64,000 nucleotides of DNA, taken from JABDFW01 sp035550215. GTDB lineage: Bacteria; Bacteroidota; Bacteroidia; Chitinophagales; Chitinophagaceae. The notes beneath the pieces were generated by a model, which saw only the letters and a program-made list of their open reading frames with translations, made no database searches and was not told where the DNA came from. Both the position numbers and the translations under genes were made by a program. Positions 26,139-35,008 of this stretch are shown here, piece after piece (position 1 is the first letter of the stretch; each line of letters begins with the position of its first letter). Where the stretch lies: the NCBI GenBank assembly GCA_035550215.1, contig DASZPM010000019.1, positions 51,129 to 115,128 on the forward strand. Reading direction: 5' to 3'.

Positions 26139-26990
26139 ATGCAAGTACAGCCTTCAAAACATTTATCAGGCTATATAAAACACTACCTCTTTTTAGAAAC
26201 AACGGGGCATGGCATAAAAAAGCTCCGCCTGTTTTCTGATGGCAACCCTGGCATGGTATTTTGTTTCGGGAACAGCCTTGTTTCGCATGAGATAAAGGGT
26301 TCCACTCCATTGCCAAATGCATTTATTTACGGGCAGGTAAGCGCATATAAAGACCTGTACATTGCCAACGGGTCATCTTTAATAATTGTCGTTTTTCAAC
26401 CCAATGGAATAAACCGGCTATTGGGAATAACCGCAAATGAAATAAAAGATACAATCGTGAGCAGCGAAGACATATTCGGCCTGCCGGGTGTATTGATTTA
26501 TGAACGTTTGTATAATGAACCCGCTGTTGAAAACAGGCTGCATTACCTGGATGGCTTTTTTCATCAATTAATTGCTGGGGCGGCAACACCAGGCCATACG
26601 CTTATTGATGCGGCGTTACATTTTATCATTAAAAACAAAGGCGTAATAACAATACAGCAATTAGTTAAGTACACCGGGTATACCGAAAGGCATATTGAAA
26701 GAGTATTTAACGATAGTATTGGCATTAATCCCAAAAAGTTTGGAAACATAATAAAGCTTCACGCTTTTTTAAACCTGCTTAAATACAGCAGGGCACAAAA
26801 CAACATAACCACTTTATGCTACGAGGCCGGGTATACTGATCAATCACATTTAATCAAAGAGTTCAGGAAATATACAGGTATAACCCCAACACAATATGCA
26901 AAGGATACCAGTAAACTGGCGACCAATTTTATGGAAATTAACCCGGCCCGCATTTCCATGTCGGGTTTGTACAATTTACCTGGTTTATAG
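26139..26990 (+). CDS. AraC family transcriptional regulator
   Basis: 283 residues. The N-terminal part (KHLSGYIKHYLFLETTG, then FSDGNPGMVFCFGNSL) is the cupin-like DUF6597 ligand-sensing domain common in Bacteroidota AraC proteins. The C-terminal double helix-turn-helix (about 170-265) has TIQQLVKYTGYTERHIERVFNDS and the second-HTH signature AGYTDQSHLIKEFRKYTGITPTQY. Its target is not clear; the divergent or downstream neighbour is the nitrilase-family gene 35 bases after it, which it may control, though that is only proximity. The ligand is unknown. Confidence 0.9.
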   Translation: MQVQPSKHLSGYIKHYLFLETTGHGIKKLRLFSDGNPGMVFCFGNSLVSHEIKGSTPLPNAFIYGQVSAYKDLYIANGSSLIIVVFQPNGINRLLGITANEIKDTIVSSEDIFGLPGVLIYERLYNEPAVENRLHYLDGFFHQLIAGAATPGHTLIDAALHFIIKNKGVITIQQLVKYTGYTERHIERVFNDSIGINPKKFGNIIKLHAFLNLLKYSRAQNNITTLCYEAGYTDQSHLIKEFRKYTGITPTQYAKDTSKLATNFMEINPARISMSGLYNLPGL

Positions 26991-26995
26991 CACCC

Positions 26996-27003
26996 TATTT
27001 TTG
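26996..27003 (+). promoter_or_regulatory. -7 promoter element of the nitrilase-family gene
   Basis: TATTTTTG, exact TAnnTTTG match, 22 bases before the ATG at 27026. No clear -33 element at 19-20 bases. Confidence 0.5.
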
Positions 27004-27025
27004 TGCTGTCAATAAAATAAAGGAT

Positions 27026-27973
27026 ATGAACAACATACAAATAGCCACCGCGCAGTTTGAACACAAAAGCGGCGATAAACAGTACAATTTAAGCGTAATA
27101 GATAAAATGGCCGGCGAGGCCGCTGCCAAAGGCGCACAGGTGATTGCTTTTCACGAATGTTCTATTTCCGGCTATGCCTTTGCCCGAAAACTCGATAAAG
27201 CCCAGATGCTGGCCCTGGCGGAACATATTCCGGGAGGTAACAGCATACAGGAGCTTAAGCAAATAGCCTACAGGCATAATATTGCCGTACTTGCCGGTCT
27301 GTTTGAAAAAGACGAAAAAGACAATTTGTTCAAGGCTTATGTGTGCGTAGATAAGGCCGGCCTGGTAGCCAAATTCAGGAAACTGCACCCTTTTATAAAC
27401 CCGAACATTACACCGGGCGACAAATACTGCATATTTGAACTAAATGGCTGGAAATGCGGGATATTGATTTGTTATGATAACAACATTACTGAAAATGTAC
27501 GCGCCACTAACCTGCTGGGGGCGGATATTATTTTTATGCCGCATGTTACTATGTGTACCCCTTCCACCAGGCCAGGGGCCGGTTTTGTGGACGCAGCGCT
27601 TTGGGAAAAAAGGCAGGAAAACCCTACAAGCCTGCGGCTTGAATTTGACGGTATGAAAGGCCGTGGCTGGCTGATGAAATGGTTGCCTGCCCGCGCGTAT
27701 GACAATGGCTGTTATGTAGTATTCTCTAACGCCATAGGCATGGACGACGACCAGTTAAAAAATGGTTGCAGTATGATAATTGACCCTTTTGGAGATATTA
27801 TAGCCGAGTGCCGTGCCCTGGGTGACGATTTTACCATGGCAACCATCGTTCCTTCCAAACTAACCGATGCAGGCGGCTACCGCTATAAAAAAGCCCGCCG
27901 GCCGGGCTTGTACAAAGACATTATAGGTGCAGATCATACAAGCGAACAGAAGGTAGTATGGCTGGATAAGTAG
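27026..27973 (+). CDS. nitrilase family carbon-nitrogen hydrolase
   Basis: 315 residues, soluble. The catalytic triad of the family is intact: Glu44 in AFHECSISGYA, Lys119 in AKFRKLHPF, and nucleophile Cys149 in CGILICYDNN. Members hydrolyse amides or nitriles (N-carbamoylputrescine, beta-ureidopropionate, aliphatic amides). The acceptor loop around 170-200 (PHVTMCTPSTRPGAGFVD) is longer than in most omega-amidases, so I do not assign a substrate. It has its own -7 box and follows the AraC gene in the same direction. Confidence 0.85.
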   Translation: MNNIQIATAQFEHKSGDKQYNLSVIDKMAGEAAAKGAQVIAFHECSISGYAFARKLDKAQMLALAEHIPGGNSIQELKQIAYRHNIAVLAGLFEKDEKDNLFKAYVCVDKAGLVAKFRKLHPFINPNITPGDKYCIFELNGWKCGILICYDNNITENVRATNLLGADIIFMPHVTMCTPSTRPGAGFVDAALWEKRQENPTSLRLEFDGMKGRGWLMKWLPARAYDNGCYVVFSNAIGMDDDQLKNGCSMIIDPFGDIIAECRALGDDFTMATIVPSKLTDAGGYRYKKARRPGLYKDIIGADHTSEQKVVWLDK

Positions 27974-28038
27974 TTTCAGAAGTTGAGAATTTCACGAGTT
28001 CCAGGACATTGCCCAGGAAGTTGTTTATGCAAACAATT

Positions 28039-28116
28039 AAACTTTTGAAACGCTGAAACCTTTGGAATTAGTAAACTTACGAGCATGTGGACTTTCAAAC
28101 TTTTGAACCGTCAAAC
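28039..28116. repeat. pair of short direct repeats
   Basis: AAACTTTTGAAACGCTGAAA (from 28039) recurs as AAACTTTTGAACCGTCAAAC (from 28097), about 58 bases apart, in the gap between the nitrilase-family gene and the LruC gene. Looks like a decayed dispersed repeat; no coding content. Confidence 0.4.
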
Positions 28117-28126
28117 AATCAAACAT

Positions 28127-28155
28127 AAAAAAAGCGCCTCTTAAAAGAAGCGCTT
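28127..28155 (-). terminator. intrinsic terminator of the LruC gene
   Basis: AAGCGC and TCTT pair with AAGA and GCGCTT around one mismatch, with a run of seven A on the left that becomes a U tract on the minus strand. It lies 25 bases past the stop of the minus-strand LruC gene. Confidence 0.7.
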
Positions 28156-28179
28156 ATCGTATGAATCAAAACCAAACCC

Positions 28180-30252
28180 CTATTTAGTATATAAATTGCT
28201 GTTGTTGCGGTAATCTGCCGCCGTGTTGGTTAACCAGTCAGTATAACTAACACCACCGCTTTTCGCCCAGTCTAAAAAGTGCAGGTATGCATTGCTTATA
28301 TTCACACCTTCCAGCGGGTATGTAAATGCGCCGGAGAAGCTTATAGCCCAGGGCCAGTTATTTTTAGATACATAATAAATACCTGATGCGGGCACTGAAG
28401 CGTCATCGCCTGTGCCAAGCAATTTTGTATCAGCCTTATCAGTAGGAGCATTTCCGGGCAAATGTATTTCATAGCCCCTGCGCATATTACTGATGAGGAA
28501 TGGATTGAACGGTGCGGCACCTAATGTGCTGTTGCTTATGGGCGAGGTAAACTGCAGGTACACATGCGCAGTATCTCCGGTTACTTTAGGTAACTCATTT
28601 TTTGTATTAATAAAGTAAGCGCCGGCATAGTTATTAATTAAATCCTGGTGGTTATCAAACGGAATAATAACTGCTTTTGATTGCCCGGCCTCAACACCGT
28701 TAGACGCGGTTGAAATATATCCTGACTTAAGTTTTTGGCCTGTTACTGATTTAACTGCGCTTGCGGCAAAAGGAAACTGCACACCAAAACCATTCTGGAA
28801 ACTGGCGCCTGCTGCCTGCACTGCAAAATCCCCGTACACCTCTACCACGTTATTTGCAGCGTTGCTTACAAATTTATAACGGTAATTAACCACAAGGTCA
28901 TTCATATCATAATCACCGGTAGCGGGCCAAAGGTCTTCAAAAGCGAGTGTAGCGTAGGTATTTTGCGAAGGATAATAGTTATCATAAGCGCGGGTAGCAT
29001 CGTTCGGGTATTGGTCAAACACGTCAGATACACCATCCCCATCAGTGTCAATCGGCTTATCTATGGGTGCAACACCTGTATTTGAAATACCTGTTACAGG
29101 GTTTGATGTAGCATAAAATACCACGTCATTAAAATCCTGGTCACCACTTGGACGGGGGAGGTCTTCAAAACCAACCAGGTATAAACTATCAGCTGCGTCG
29201 TACAGTAATACGCTGTGCTTTTTATAAGTGTCAGAGGTTTCAGGGTTATACTGGGGGTCAGAATAATATTTTTGCACGTCTGTATTTACCTGGTTGCTGC
29301 CAGCCCAACCATTGGCAAAAAGTACAAAGCCTATTGATGTGCCTGCCTCAAAAGTGCCAAGTTTTACTTTATCGCCGCTGCGCATTGTGCCGCCTGAACC
29401 ATACAATGATGCATTGGGGAAAGCAATATAAACAGTAGATATATCAGATACTTTTGCCGGCGGGTTACCTGTAGGGTAAGTATAATAGCCAACAGAGTTA
29501 TAATAGCCAGCGCCTTCTGACACAAACGTAATCCACACGTCCGACTTGTCGGTTACATTTACCGTACCCGTAGCCGCGCTGGTAAGATATTGAGGGTGTG
29601 TTGTAGGAAGGGGGACGCCTTCAGGCAACGATGCGTTTATATACGAAAGCAGTGTGCTGCTTATAACATCAGATGTCTCCAAATACTTAGGTCTTCCATA
29701 ACTATCTGTCTTACCCATGCTTACATAAGTAGTTGTGGGTAAAAAAGAGTTTGACACCGGGGGAGTGTACCTGTTGGGTACGCCCAGGTCAGCCACCACA
29801 TCACCGCTGAGGCCATCGGCGCCACCTATTACTGCGCTCACTGAGCCACCACTTACATAGGCCTTTATATTATGCGGAAGCCCGGTGTATTTTGCGTCAA
29901 GCACAAGCGTATCCATAGTGGCAGGCAGGTTTACAGTTGCCTTTACAAAGCCGCTCTTGTCGCTGAAGCCTGTAAATAATGCACTTCCGGCAGGCGCATT
30001 GCCATTTTCCTGCAATTGCACATCGCCGCTGTAAAGGTTTACAGGCGCGCCGCTAATGGGTTTGTTATCTGGTGCAAGCAATTGTATGTTTACTGACACC
30101 GCTTTGGTGGTAGCAAAGGTAAAACCGTCAGGGGCAATTTTTTCAACTGTTGTACCGCCGCTGCCGCCATTGCCCGGCTGGTCGCTGTTTTTTTTACAAC
30201 TAAATGCAATTACTAAAAGAGCTAAACACAGGGTGGAGATTTGATTCTTCAT
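28180..30252 (-). CDS. LruC domain-containing lipoprotein
   Basis: 690 residues. The leader ends in a lipobox (AFSCKK), so it is an outer-membrane or surface lipoprotein. After a Gly-rich linker comes a carboxypeptidase-regulatory-like beta domain (PDNKPISGAPVNLYSGD). The centre has a DUF4114-like segment FEDLPRPSGDQDFNDVVF and a calcium-type DTDGDGVSDVFDQYPND loop, and the C-terminal part is the LruC domain with FEDLWPATGDYDMNDLVVNYRYK. LruC proteins are widespread in Bacteroidota and some marine gamma-proteobacteria; the role is not established. Many Asp/Asn loops suggest calcium-dependent folding on the surface. Confidence 0.85.
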   Translation of the reverse strand: MKNQISTLCLALLVIAFSCKKNSDQPGNGGSGGTTVEKIAPDGFTFATTKAVSVNIQLLAPDNKPISGAPVNLYSGDVQLQENGNAPAGSALFTGFSDKSGFVKATVNLPATMDTLVLDAKYTGLPHNIKAYVSGGSVSAVIGGADGLSGDVVADLGVPNRYTPPVSNSFLPTTTYVSMGKTDSYGRPKYLETSDVISSTLLSYINASLPEGVPLPTTHPQYLTSAATGTVNVTDKSDVWITFVSEGAGYYNSVGYYTYPTGNPPAKVSDISTVYIAFPNASLYGSGGTMRSGDKVKLGTFEAGTSIGFVLFANGWAGSNQVNTDVQKYYSDPQYNPETSDTYKKHSVLLYDAADSLYLVGFEDLPRPSGDQDFNDVVFYATSNPVTGISNTGVAPIDKPIDTDGDGVSDVFDQYPNDATRAYDNYYPSQNTYATLAFEDLWPATGDYDMNDLVVNYRYKFVSNAANNVVEVYGDFAVQAAGASFQNGFGVQFPFAASAVKSVTGQKLKSGYISTASNGVEAGQSKAVIIPFDNHQDLINNYAGAYFINTKNELPKVTGDTAHVYLQFTSPISNSTLGAAPFNPFLISNMRRGYEIHLPGNAPTDKADTKLLGTGDDASVPASGIYYVSKNNWPWAISFSGAFTYPLEGVNISNAYLHFLDWAKSGGVSYTDWLTNTAADYRNNSNLYTK

Positions 30253-30735
30253 AAGATAAATTTTTATACGATGGGGTAAAAGTATGTTGCTGACTATGTA
30301 GAAAATACATAATTGCCTTTAATAAAAAATGAGAATTTTTTGCGTAATTAAAACAATATTTAAGCCGTATTAAAGAAACCTTAAGTGGCTGGCATTTAAA
30401 ATATTTTTTAAGAAAAAGGGGTGGCCGGAGCCTTCCTGCTACATTGATGGATAATAAATTATAGCGGCAAAAAAGCGTTACATCAACCTTTAACAGCAAT
30501 AATTTACAGCTGGTAAAATGTGCAAATGCCGCAATAAATAGCAGCAGGATAGGTTTGTACAGGCAACACAGAAAATTACAACGCAGCGCAACTGCCCATT
30601 GAAAAGAGGGAATGGATTTTAAAAACATATACGGATATTGGATAATTACAATATAAATATACGCACTATCTGTTATATACAAACTAAGTTTATAAAAGCA
30701 GGCCGTTTTACCATGAATAACCCTGCAAATACCTT
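30253..30735. other. gene-free stretch between LruC and lspA
   Basis: About 480 AT-rich bases between divergent genes. A long open frame on the minus strand overlaps the LruC start and encodes an improbable Cys/Phe/Leu-rich peptide, so it is not taken as a gene. The lspA promoter is at the right end. No hairpin of note was seen. Confidence 0.5.
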
Positions 30736-30743
30736 TATATTTG
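30736..30743 (+). promoter_or_regulatory. -7 promoter element of lspA
   Basis: TATATTTG, exact match to TAnnTTTG, 26 bases before the ATG at 30770. Confidence 0.5.
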
Positions 30744-30769
30744 ACCACAATTTTTAAGACCAGAATTAC

Positions 30770-31279
30770 ATGAACACTTCACGAAAAATATGGATGTTTT
30801 GTATTTTAAGCATTGCCCTTATTGGCGTTGACAGGCTTACGAAAAACCTTGCAAAGGAATACCTGCAAAACAGTGACCCAAAAAGCTATTTAAATGACAC
30901 TATAAGGCTGGGATATGCTGAAAATACCGGCGCATTTTTAAGCTTTGGCGCTGATTGGCCAGCCGCGGTGAGTTTTTGGGTTTTTGGTGTTATACCCCTT
31001 TTGTTGCTGCTGGGCTTTTTTGTGTATTGCATAAAAAAAGCAAAGCAATTAAGTTTTGCCAGGCTGTTACCTTTTGCCTTAATTTTTGCAGGTGGTACCG
31101 GCAATATAGTTGACAGGCTTATATACGACAGGCATGTAACAGACTTTATGAATGTTGGCTTAGGAACGCTGCGTACCGGCATTTTCAACTTCGCGGATAT
31201 GTGCGTTACCACTGCGGTTATAATATTGCTTTTTCAAAGCTTTACCAAGGAAAAAGAAAGCCCTGCACCCACACATTAG
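30770..31279 (+). CDS. lspA: lipoprotein signal peptidase (signal peptidase II)
   Basis: Inner-membrane aspartyl protease that removes signal peptides from diacylglyceryl-modified prolipoproteins; the window itself encodes many clients. 169 residues with four helices. Catalytic aspartates Asp115 (GGTGNIVDRL) and Asp143 (IFNFADM) match the E. coli pair, and NTGAFLSFG near residue 52 and VDRLTK near residue 20 are the other family blocks. Stands alone with its own promoter. Confidence 0.96.
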   Translation: MNTSRKIWMFCILSIALIGVDRLTKNLAKEYLQNSDPKSYLNDTIRLGYAENTGAFLSFGADWPAAVSFWVFGVIPLLLLLGFFVYCIKKAKQLSFARLLPFALIFAGGTGNIVDRLIYDRHVTDFMNVGLGTLRTGIFNFADMCVTTAVIILLFQSFTKEKESPAPTH

Positions 31280-31468
31280 TCTATTCAGTTTGTATAGTAA
31301 ACTACACATTTTTTTGTCCGCCCTCCACAAGGCTGCCGGCTCAGTTTAACCTTTACAGCGCATTGCTAAAACAAGAATTAAATAATTGATATAATGCAGG
31401 TTATGCCTGCATCGCTCCCCCGTTCTGGCATAATATTTTGTGCATTATAATTTCATAACTAAAACATC

Positions 31469-31726
31469 ATGGTCATGGAAAACACAAAACATGGTTCACA
31501 AGGTCACAATCAAAACAGTGGCAAAGACACCGACATGAAGGACAAAAAAAACACTTCAGGCCAGCAAGGCAGCCAGGGCAAAACAGGCAACAGTGCCAGC
31601 CAGGGCGGAAGTTCGAAGATGAGGGATGACGAAGATGATTCAACAAGGGGTAACAGCGGCAGAAGCGGTAACAGTGGCGGCAATACCGGTAGCACCGGTA
31701 ACCGTGGAGGTTCTTCTTCCCGCTAA
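31469..31726 (+). CDS. small Gly/Ser/Asn-rich disordered protein
   Basis: 85 residues, almost wholly low-complexity: Gly, Ser, Asn, Gln and charged residues, with repeated GNSG/GNTG and SQG units and a central acidic DDEDDS patch. No hydrophobic core, signal peptide or Cys, so it is probably a soluble disordered protein; similar small proteins occur in Bacteroidota with no known role. An ATG two codons in is an alternative start. Supported as a gene by its own terminator (31747-31783) and by sitting alone in a gap. Confidence 0.55.
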   Translation: MVMENTKHGSQGHNQNSGKDTDMKDKKNTSGQQGSQGKTGNSASQGGSSKMRDDEDDSTRGNSGRSGNSGGNTGSTGNRGGSSSR

Positions 31727-31746
31727 ACCTTCGATTGCGATTTGCT

Positions 31747-31783
31747 AAAAAAATCTTTACACCAACGTGTAAAGATTTTTTTA
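31747..31783. terminator. bidirectional intrinsic terminator
   Basis: AAAAATCTTTACAC and GTGTAAAGATTTTT form a perfect 14-bp stem around CAAC with A7 on one side and T7 on the other, so it works both ways between the convergent genes at 31469-31726 and 31840-32349. Confidence 0.85.
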
Positions 31784-31839
31784 TGATCATTTCTATAGCC
31801 CTCGTCAATAATACCTATTAAGCTAAACTGTGTTTCTCG

Positions 31840-32349
31840 CTAATACACCAACTGGTGTGTTTGCTTTATAATCCCCATAACAAACACGCTCTGCAGGTGG
31901 CCCATGTTCTCCACCTGGCTAAGCTTATTCACATGAAAATCGTAGTAGGCATCCATATTTTTAGCCATTACCTTCAGCATAAAATCAAACTCCCCGCTAA
32001 TATTGTAACATTCCGTCACTTCATTCATTTCCTGTATGGCCTTAATAAATTTAAGCCCGGCGCTTTTGTTATGCTGTTTAAGGCTTACATAACAAATTAC
32101 CATAAGGCCTTTCTTAACCTTTGCATGGTCTACAAGCGTCGCGTATTGTTTAATTACGCCTGCATCTTCCATACGTTTTATACGCTCATGCACAGGCGTG
32201 GTGCTTAAATGTATGGTATCAGATATTTCCTTCACTGTCATCCGTGCATTTTGCTGTAACAGGCGCAATATGGCCATATCCTTTTCATCAAGTACGGGGT
32301 GTTGCACAGCATTTTCGTCTTTTTGGGAAGCTTTTGCCATATCCAGCAT
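31840..32349 (-). CDS. Lrp/AsnC family transcriptional regulator
   Basis: 169 residues: an N-terminal winged helix (LDEKDMAILRLLQQNARMTVKEISDTIHLSTTPVHERIKRMEDAGVI) and a C-terminal RAM ligand-binding domain (about 85-165, with FIKAIQEMNEVTECYNISGEFDFMLKV). Such proteins sense amino acids. It is divergent from ahcY across about 108 bases, so it may control that gene or methionine metabolism; this is inference from position. A 20-residue N-terminal extension precedes the HTH. Confidence 0.92.
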   Translation of the reverse strand: MLDMAKASQKDENAVQHPVLDEKDMAILRLLQQNARMTVKEISDTIHLSTTPVHERIKRMEDAGVIKQYATLVDHAKVKKGLMVICYVSLKQHNKSAGLKFIKAIQEMNEVTECYNISGEFDFMLKVMAKNMDAYYDFHVNKLSQVENMGHLQSVFVMGIIKQTHQLVY

Positions 32350-32430
32350 ATATTTTATTCTGCGAAATTCACAATAAATATCATTTTATTCCAAATTTTA
32401 TTATTTGCCTGTTATTTTATACTACCACTG

Positions 32431-32438
32431 TATTTTTG
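32431..32438 (+). promoter_or_regulatory. -7 promoter element of ahcY
   Basis: TATTTTTG, exact TAnnTTTG match, 19 bases before the ATG at 32458. A TTTG at 32404-32407 is a possible -33 element, with a spacer of 23 bases, slightly long. Confidence 0.5.
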
Positions 32439-32457
32439 CTGCTCAAACAAAAAGAAT

Positions 32458-33783
32458 ATGTCAACAATTGCACAGAAGATTGATTTAAGTCTTCCTTATA
32501 AAGTAAAAGACATCAGCCTCGCTGCCTGGGGCCGTAAAGAAATTCGCCTTGCAGAGGCTGAAATGCCGGGCCTTATGGCGATACGCGAAGAATATGGCGC
32601 AAGCCAGCCTTTAAAAGGCGCGCGCATAGCAGGCTGCCTGCACATGACCATACAAACAGCCGTGCTGATTGAAACACTTGTTGCGCTGGGTGCTGAAGTT
32701 AGATGGAGCAGTTGTAATATATTTTCTACACAGGACCATGCCGCCGCCGCTATTGCCGCTGCCGGCGTGGGAGTGTTTGCATGGAAAGGACAGACTTTGG
32801 AGGAAGCTGACTGGTGTATTGAGCAGACATTATTTTTCGGCAGCACAGACAGGCCGCTGAATATGATACTGGATGATGGTGGCGACCTTACAAATATGGT
32901 ATTTGATAAATATCCCGAGTTTATACAGCCTATTAAAGGCCTTAGTGAAGAAACTACAACAGGTGTTCACCGCCTGTATGAGAGGATGGCCAAGGGCACA
33001 TTGCCGGTACCTGCCATTAATGTGAATGATTCTGTAACAAAATCAAAATTTGATAACAAGTACGGTTGTAAAGAAAGCCTTGTTGACGCTATACGCCGTG
33101 CTACGGATATTATGCTGGCAGGTAAAGTAGCGGTTGTTGGCGGTTATGGTGATGTGGGTAAAGGCAGTGCAGCCTCATTAAAAGGTGCTGGTTGCCGCGT
33201 AATTGTTACCGAGATTGACCCGATTTGTGCTTTGCAGGCCGCTATGGACGGGTTTGAGGTAAAAAAGATGGTTGATGCAGTTAAAGAAGCTGACATAGTG
33301 GTTACTGCCAGCGGCTGCCGCGACCTGATTACGGAGAAACATTTCCGCGCGATGAAGGACAAAGCGATTGTTTGTAATATTGGCCATTTTGATATTGAAA
33401 TAGACATTGCATGGTTGAATAACAACTATGGCCATACAAAAGATACTATTAAACCGCAGGTTGACTTGTACAACATTGATGGCAAAGATGTGATTATACT
33501 TGCCGAAGGCCGCCTGGTTAACCTTGGCTGCGCTACAGGACACCCCAGCTTTGTAATGAGTAACAGCTTTAGCAACCAGGTACTGGCACAAATAGAGTTG
33601 TGGAACCATCATGACAACTACGAGAACAAGGTGTACATATTACCTAAGCACCTTGATGAAAAAGTAGCACGCCTGCACCTTGCTAAAATAAGTGTTGAAC
33701 TGGATGAGCTTACTGATGAACAAGCCGGTTACCTTGGCATTGGCAAGGAAGGTCCTTTTAAGCCGGAGCATTACAGGTATTAA
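32458..33783 (+). CDS. ahcY: adenosylhomocysteinase
   Basis: Hydrolyses S-adenosylhomocysteine to adenosine and homocysteine, relieving product inhibition of methyltransferases. From the ATG at 32458 it is 441 residues; upstream in-frame codons are hydrophobic and lie over the promoter, so they are excluded. Motifs: NIFSTQDHAAAAIA (substrate Asp), VNDSVTKSKFDN (catalytic Lys and Asp), the NAD loop GGYGDVGKGSA, GHFDIEID, NLGCATGHPSFVMS, and a C-terminal PEHYRY, which in the tetramer reaches into the neighbouring NAD site. Followed by a strong terminator. Confidence 0.97.
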   Translation: MSTIAQKIDLSLPYKVKDISLAAWGRKEIRLAEAEMPGLMAIREEYGASQPLKGARIAGCLHMTIQTAVLIETLVALGAEVRWSSCNIFSTQDHAAAAIAAAGVGVFAWKGQTLEEADWCIEQTLFFGSTDRPLNMILDDGGDLTNMVFDKYPEFIQPIKGLSEETTTGVHRLYERMAKGTLPVPAINVNDSVTKSKFDNKYGCKESLVDAIRRATDIMLAGKVAVVGGYGDVGKGSAASLKGAGCRVIVTEIDPICALQAAMDGFEVKKMVDAVKEADIVVTASGCRDLITEKHFRAMKDKAIVCNIGHFDIEIDIAWLNNNYGHTKDTIKPQVDLYNIDGKDVIILAEGRLVNLGCATGHPSFVMSNSFSNQVLAQIELWNHHDNYENKVYILPKHLDEKVARLHLAKISVELDELTDEQAGYLGIGKEGPFKPEHYRY

Positions 33784-33827
33784 TAAGAAGATTTAAGACG
33801 TACAAAAAAAAGCCTTACTTCATAAGC

Positions 33828-33862
33828 AAAGCCCAACTGTTACAGAACGGTTGGGCTTTTTT
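33828..33862 (+). terminator. intrinsic terminator after ahcY
   Basis: AAAGCCCAAC pairs perfectly with GTTGGGCTTT (12-base loop), followed by T6. Confidence 0.85.
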
Positions 33863-33977
33863 GTAAATTTTCGGTTACAGCATGCACTTTTTTTGCCACC
33901 ATGCGGGTTTGAATATTCTGTAATAAAGCCTGTGGTTGAGAATGTTCGTCATGCAATCAAACCCTTATTTTCGCTGC

Positions 33978-34559
33978 ATGAAATCTGTAGCAGTCTTTTG
34001 TGGTTCAAGCTTCGGTAATAATGATGTATTTGCGCAGCATGCGGCGCTTTTGGGTAAAACCCTTGCCAAACAAGGCAGAACGTTGGTGTATGGCGGCGCA
34101 AAAGTTGGGTTAATGGGTGTATTGGCCAATGCGGCCCTTGATGCAGGCGGAACAGTAATTGGTGTGCTGCCCCGCTTTTTAAGTACCAAAGAAATTGCGC
34201 ATACCGGCCTTACCGAGCTTATATTGGTGAACAGCATGCACGAGCGTAAAGCCAAAATGAATGAATTGTGCGATGGCGTAATTGCCATACCCGGTGGCTA
34301 TGGTACTATGGAAGAGTTTTTTGAATTGCTTACGTGGGCACAATTGGGCCTGCATAAAAAACCGGTAGCTATATTAAACATTGGTGGCTTTTATAATGGC
34401 TTGCTTGCTCTTGCCGATAATATGGTTGGGCAGGGGTTTTTAAAGCAGCAAGACCGAAATATGCTGCTTGCTGATGACAATATTGAGATGCTGCTGCAAA
34501 AAATGAAATTATATGTAGCGCCTGAAGTAAACAAATGGATAAACAAGGAAACAACCTGA
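33978..34559 (+). CDS. LOG family protein (TIGR00730, cytokinin riboside phosphoribohydrolase-like)
   Basis: 193 residues from the ATG at 33978; an upstream in-frame ATG at 33936 adds 14 poorly matching residues. Rossmann-type fold with CGSS near the start, MHERKAKM, and the family signature PGGYGTMEEFFE that binds the nucleotide phosphate and carries the catalytic Glu. Members hydrolyse N6-modified AMP or related nucleotides; in bacteria the substrate is often unknown. A near -7 box TATTTTCG (33966-33973) ends four bases before the start, like fmt. Confidence 0.87.
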   Translation: MKSVAVFCGSSFGNNDVFAQHAALLGKTLAKQGRTLVYGGAKVGLMGVLANAALDAGGTVIGVLPRFLSTKEIAHTGLTELILVNSMHERKAKMNELCDGVIAIPGGYGTMEEFFELLTWAQLGLHKKPVAILNIGGFYNGLLALADNMVGQGFLKQQDRNMLLADDNIEMLLQKMKLYVAPEVNKWINKETT

Positions 34560-34907
34560 TGGCTGCTTAAAGTTGGGGTGGGAAATGTTTATTTTTTTCA
34601 CCATGTAGTTAATTCTTTTATTCTTACTTAACAACACAGGTGTAATATAAAATATTAACATTAATTAAATACACTGCTATAAACTAAATCTTATTAATAC
34701 TTTATAAACCCGTTAATAATTCTTGCATAGGCATAAACACTTGCAACAGAATAAACAGCAACCAATAATATTTCCCACAGCGTGTTTTGCTTTTAACCCA
34801 AAGGCATTAAATATAAAATTAATTTAACGCATACATTAAAATGGATTCTAAAACTGGCAGGCATTTTGCAAAATAATATCGAAGCCAACAATCTATGGGG
34901 TGATTAA
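34560..34907. other. AT-rich gene-free stretch
   Basis: About 350 bases, strongly AT-rich near 34610-34720 and 34800-34840, with no credible reading frame. It ends in a large hairpin, so a plus-strand RNA could terminate there; nothing else was recognised. Confidence 0.45.
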
Positions 34908-34948
34908 GGCGCAAATTTTCCCGCTGTAGTTGCGGGATTTTTTGTGCC
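34908..34948 (+). terminator. large hairpin, terminator-like
   Basis: An inner stem TCCCGC/GCGGGA (34919-34924 with 34932-34937) is followed by T6, and an outer pair GGCGCAAA/TTTGTGCC (34908-34915 with 34941-34948) can extend it. No plus-strand gene ends within 340 bases, so the client is unclear. Confidence 0.45.
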
Positions 34949-34960
34949 CATATCTTAAAC

Positions 34961-34990
34961 AAAAATCCCTCCGCCGGGCGAAGGGATTTT
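34961..34990 (-). terminator. intrinsic terminator of the acidic-protein gene
   Basis: AAAATCCCT pairs with AGGGATTTT across an 11-base loop; the A-run on the left becomes the U tract on the minus strand. It lies 18 bases past the minus-strand stop and could also act on plus-strand transcripts. Confidence 0.65.
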
Positions 34991-35008
34991 ATTCTGCGAT
35001 TATTCTTT

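Noticed and set aside
30200..30748. 182-codon open frame on the minus strand in the LruC-lspA gap
   Set aside because: It overlaps the LruC start, is rich in Cys/Phe/Leu in a way typical of AT-rich non-coding DNA, and has no motif.
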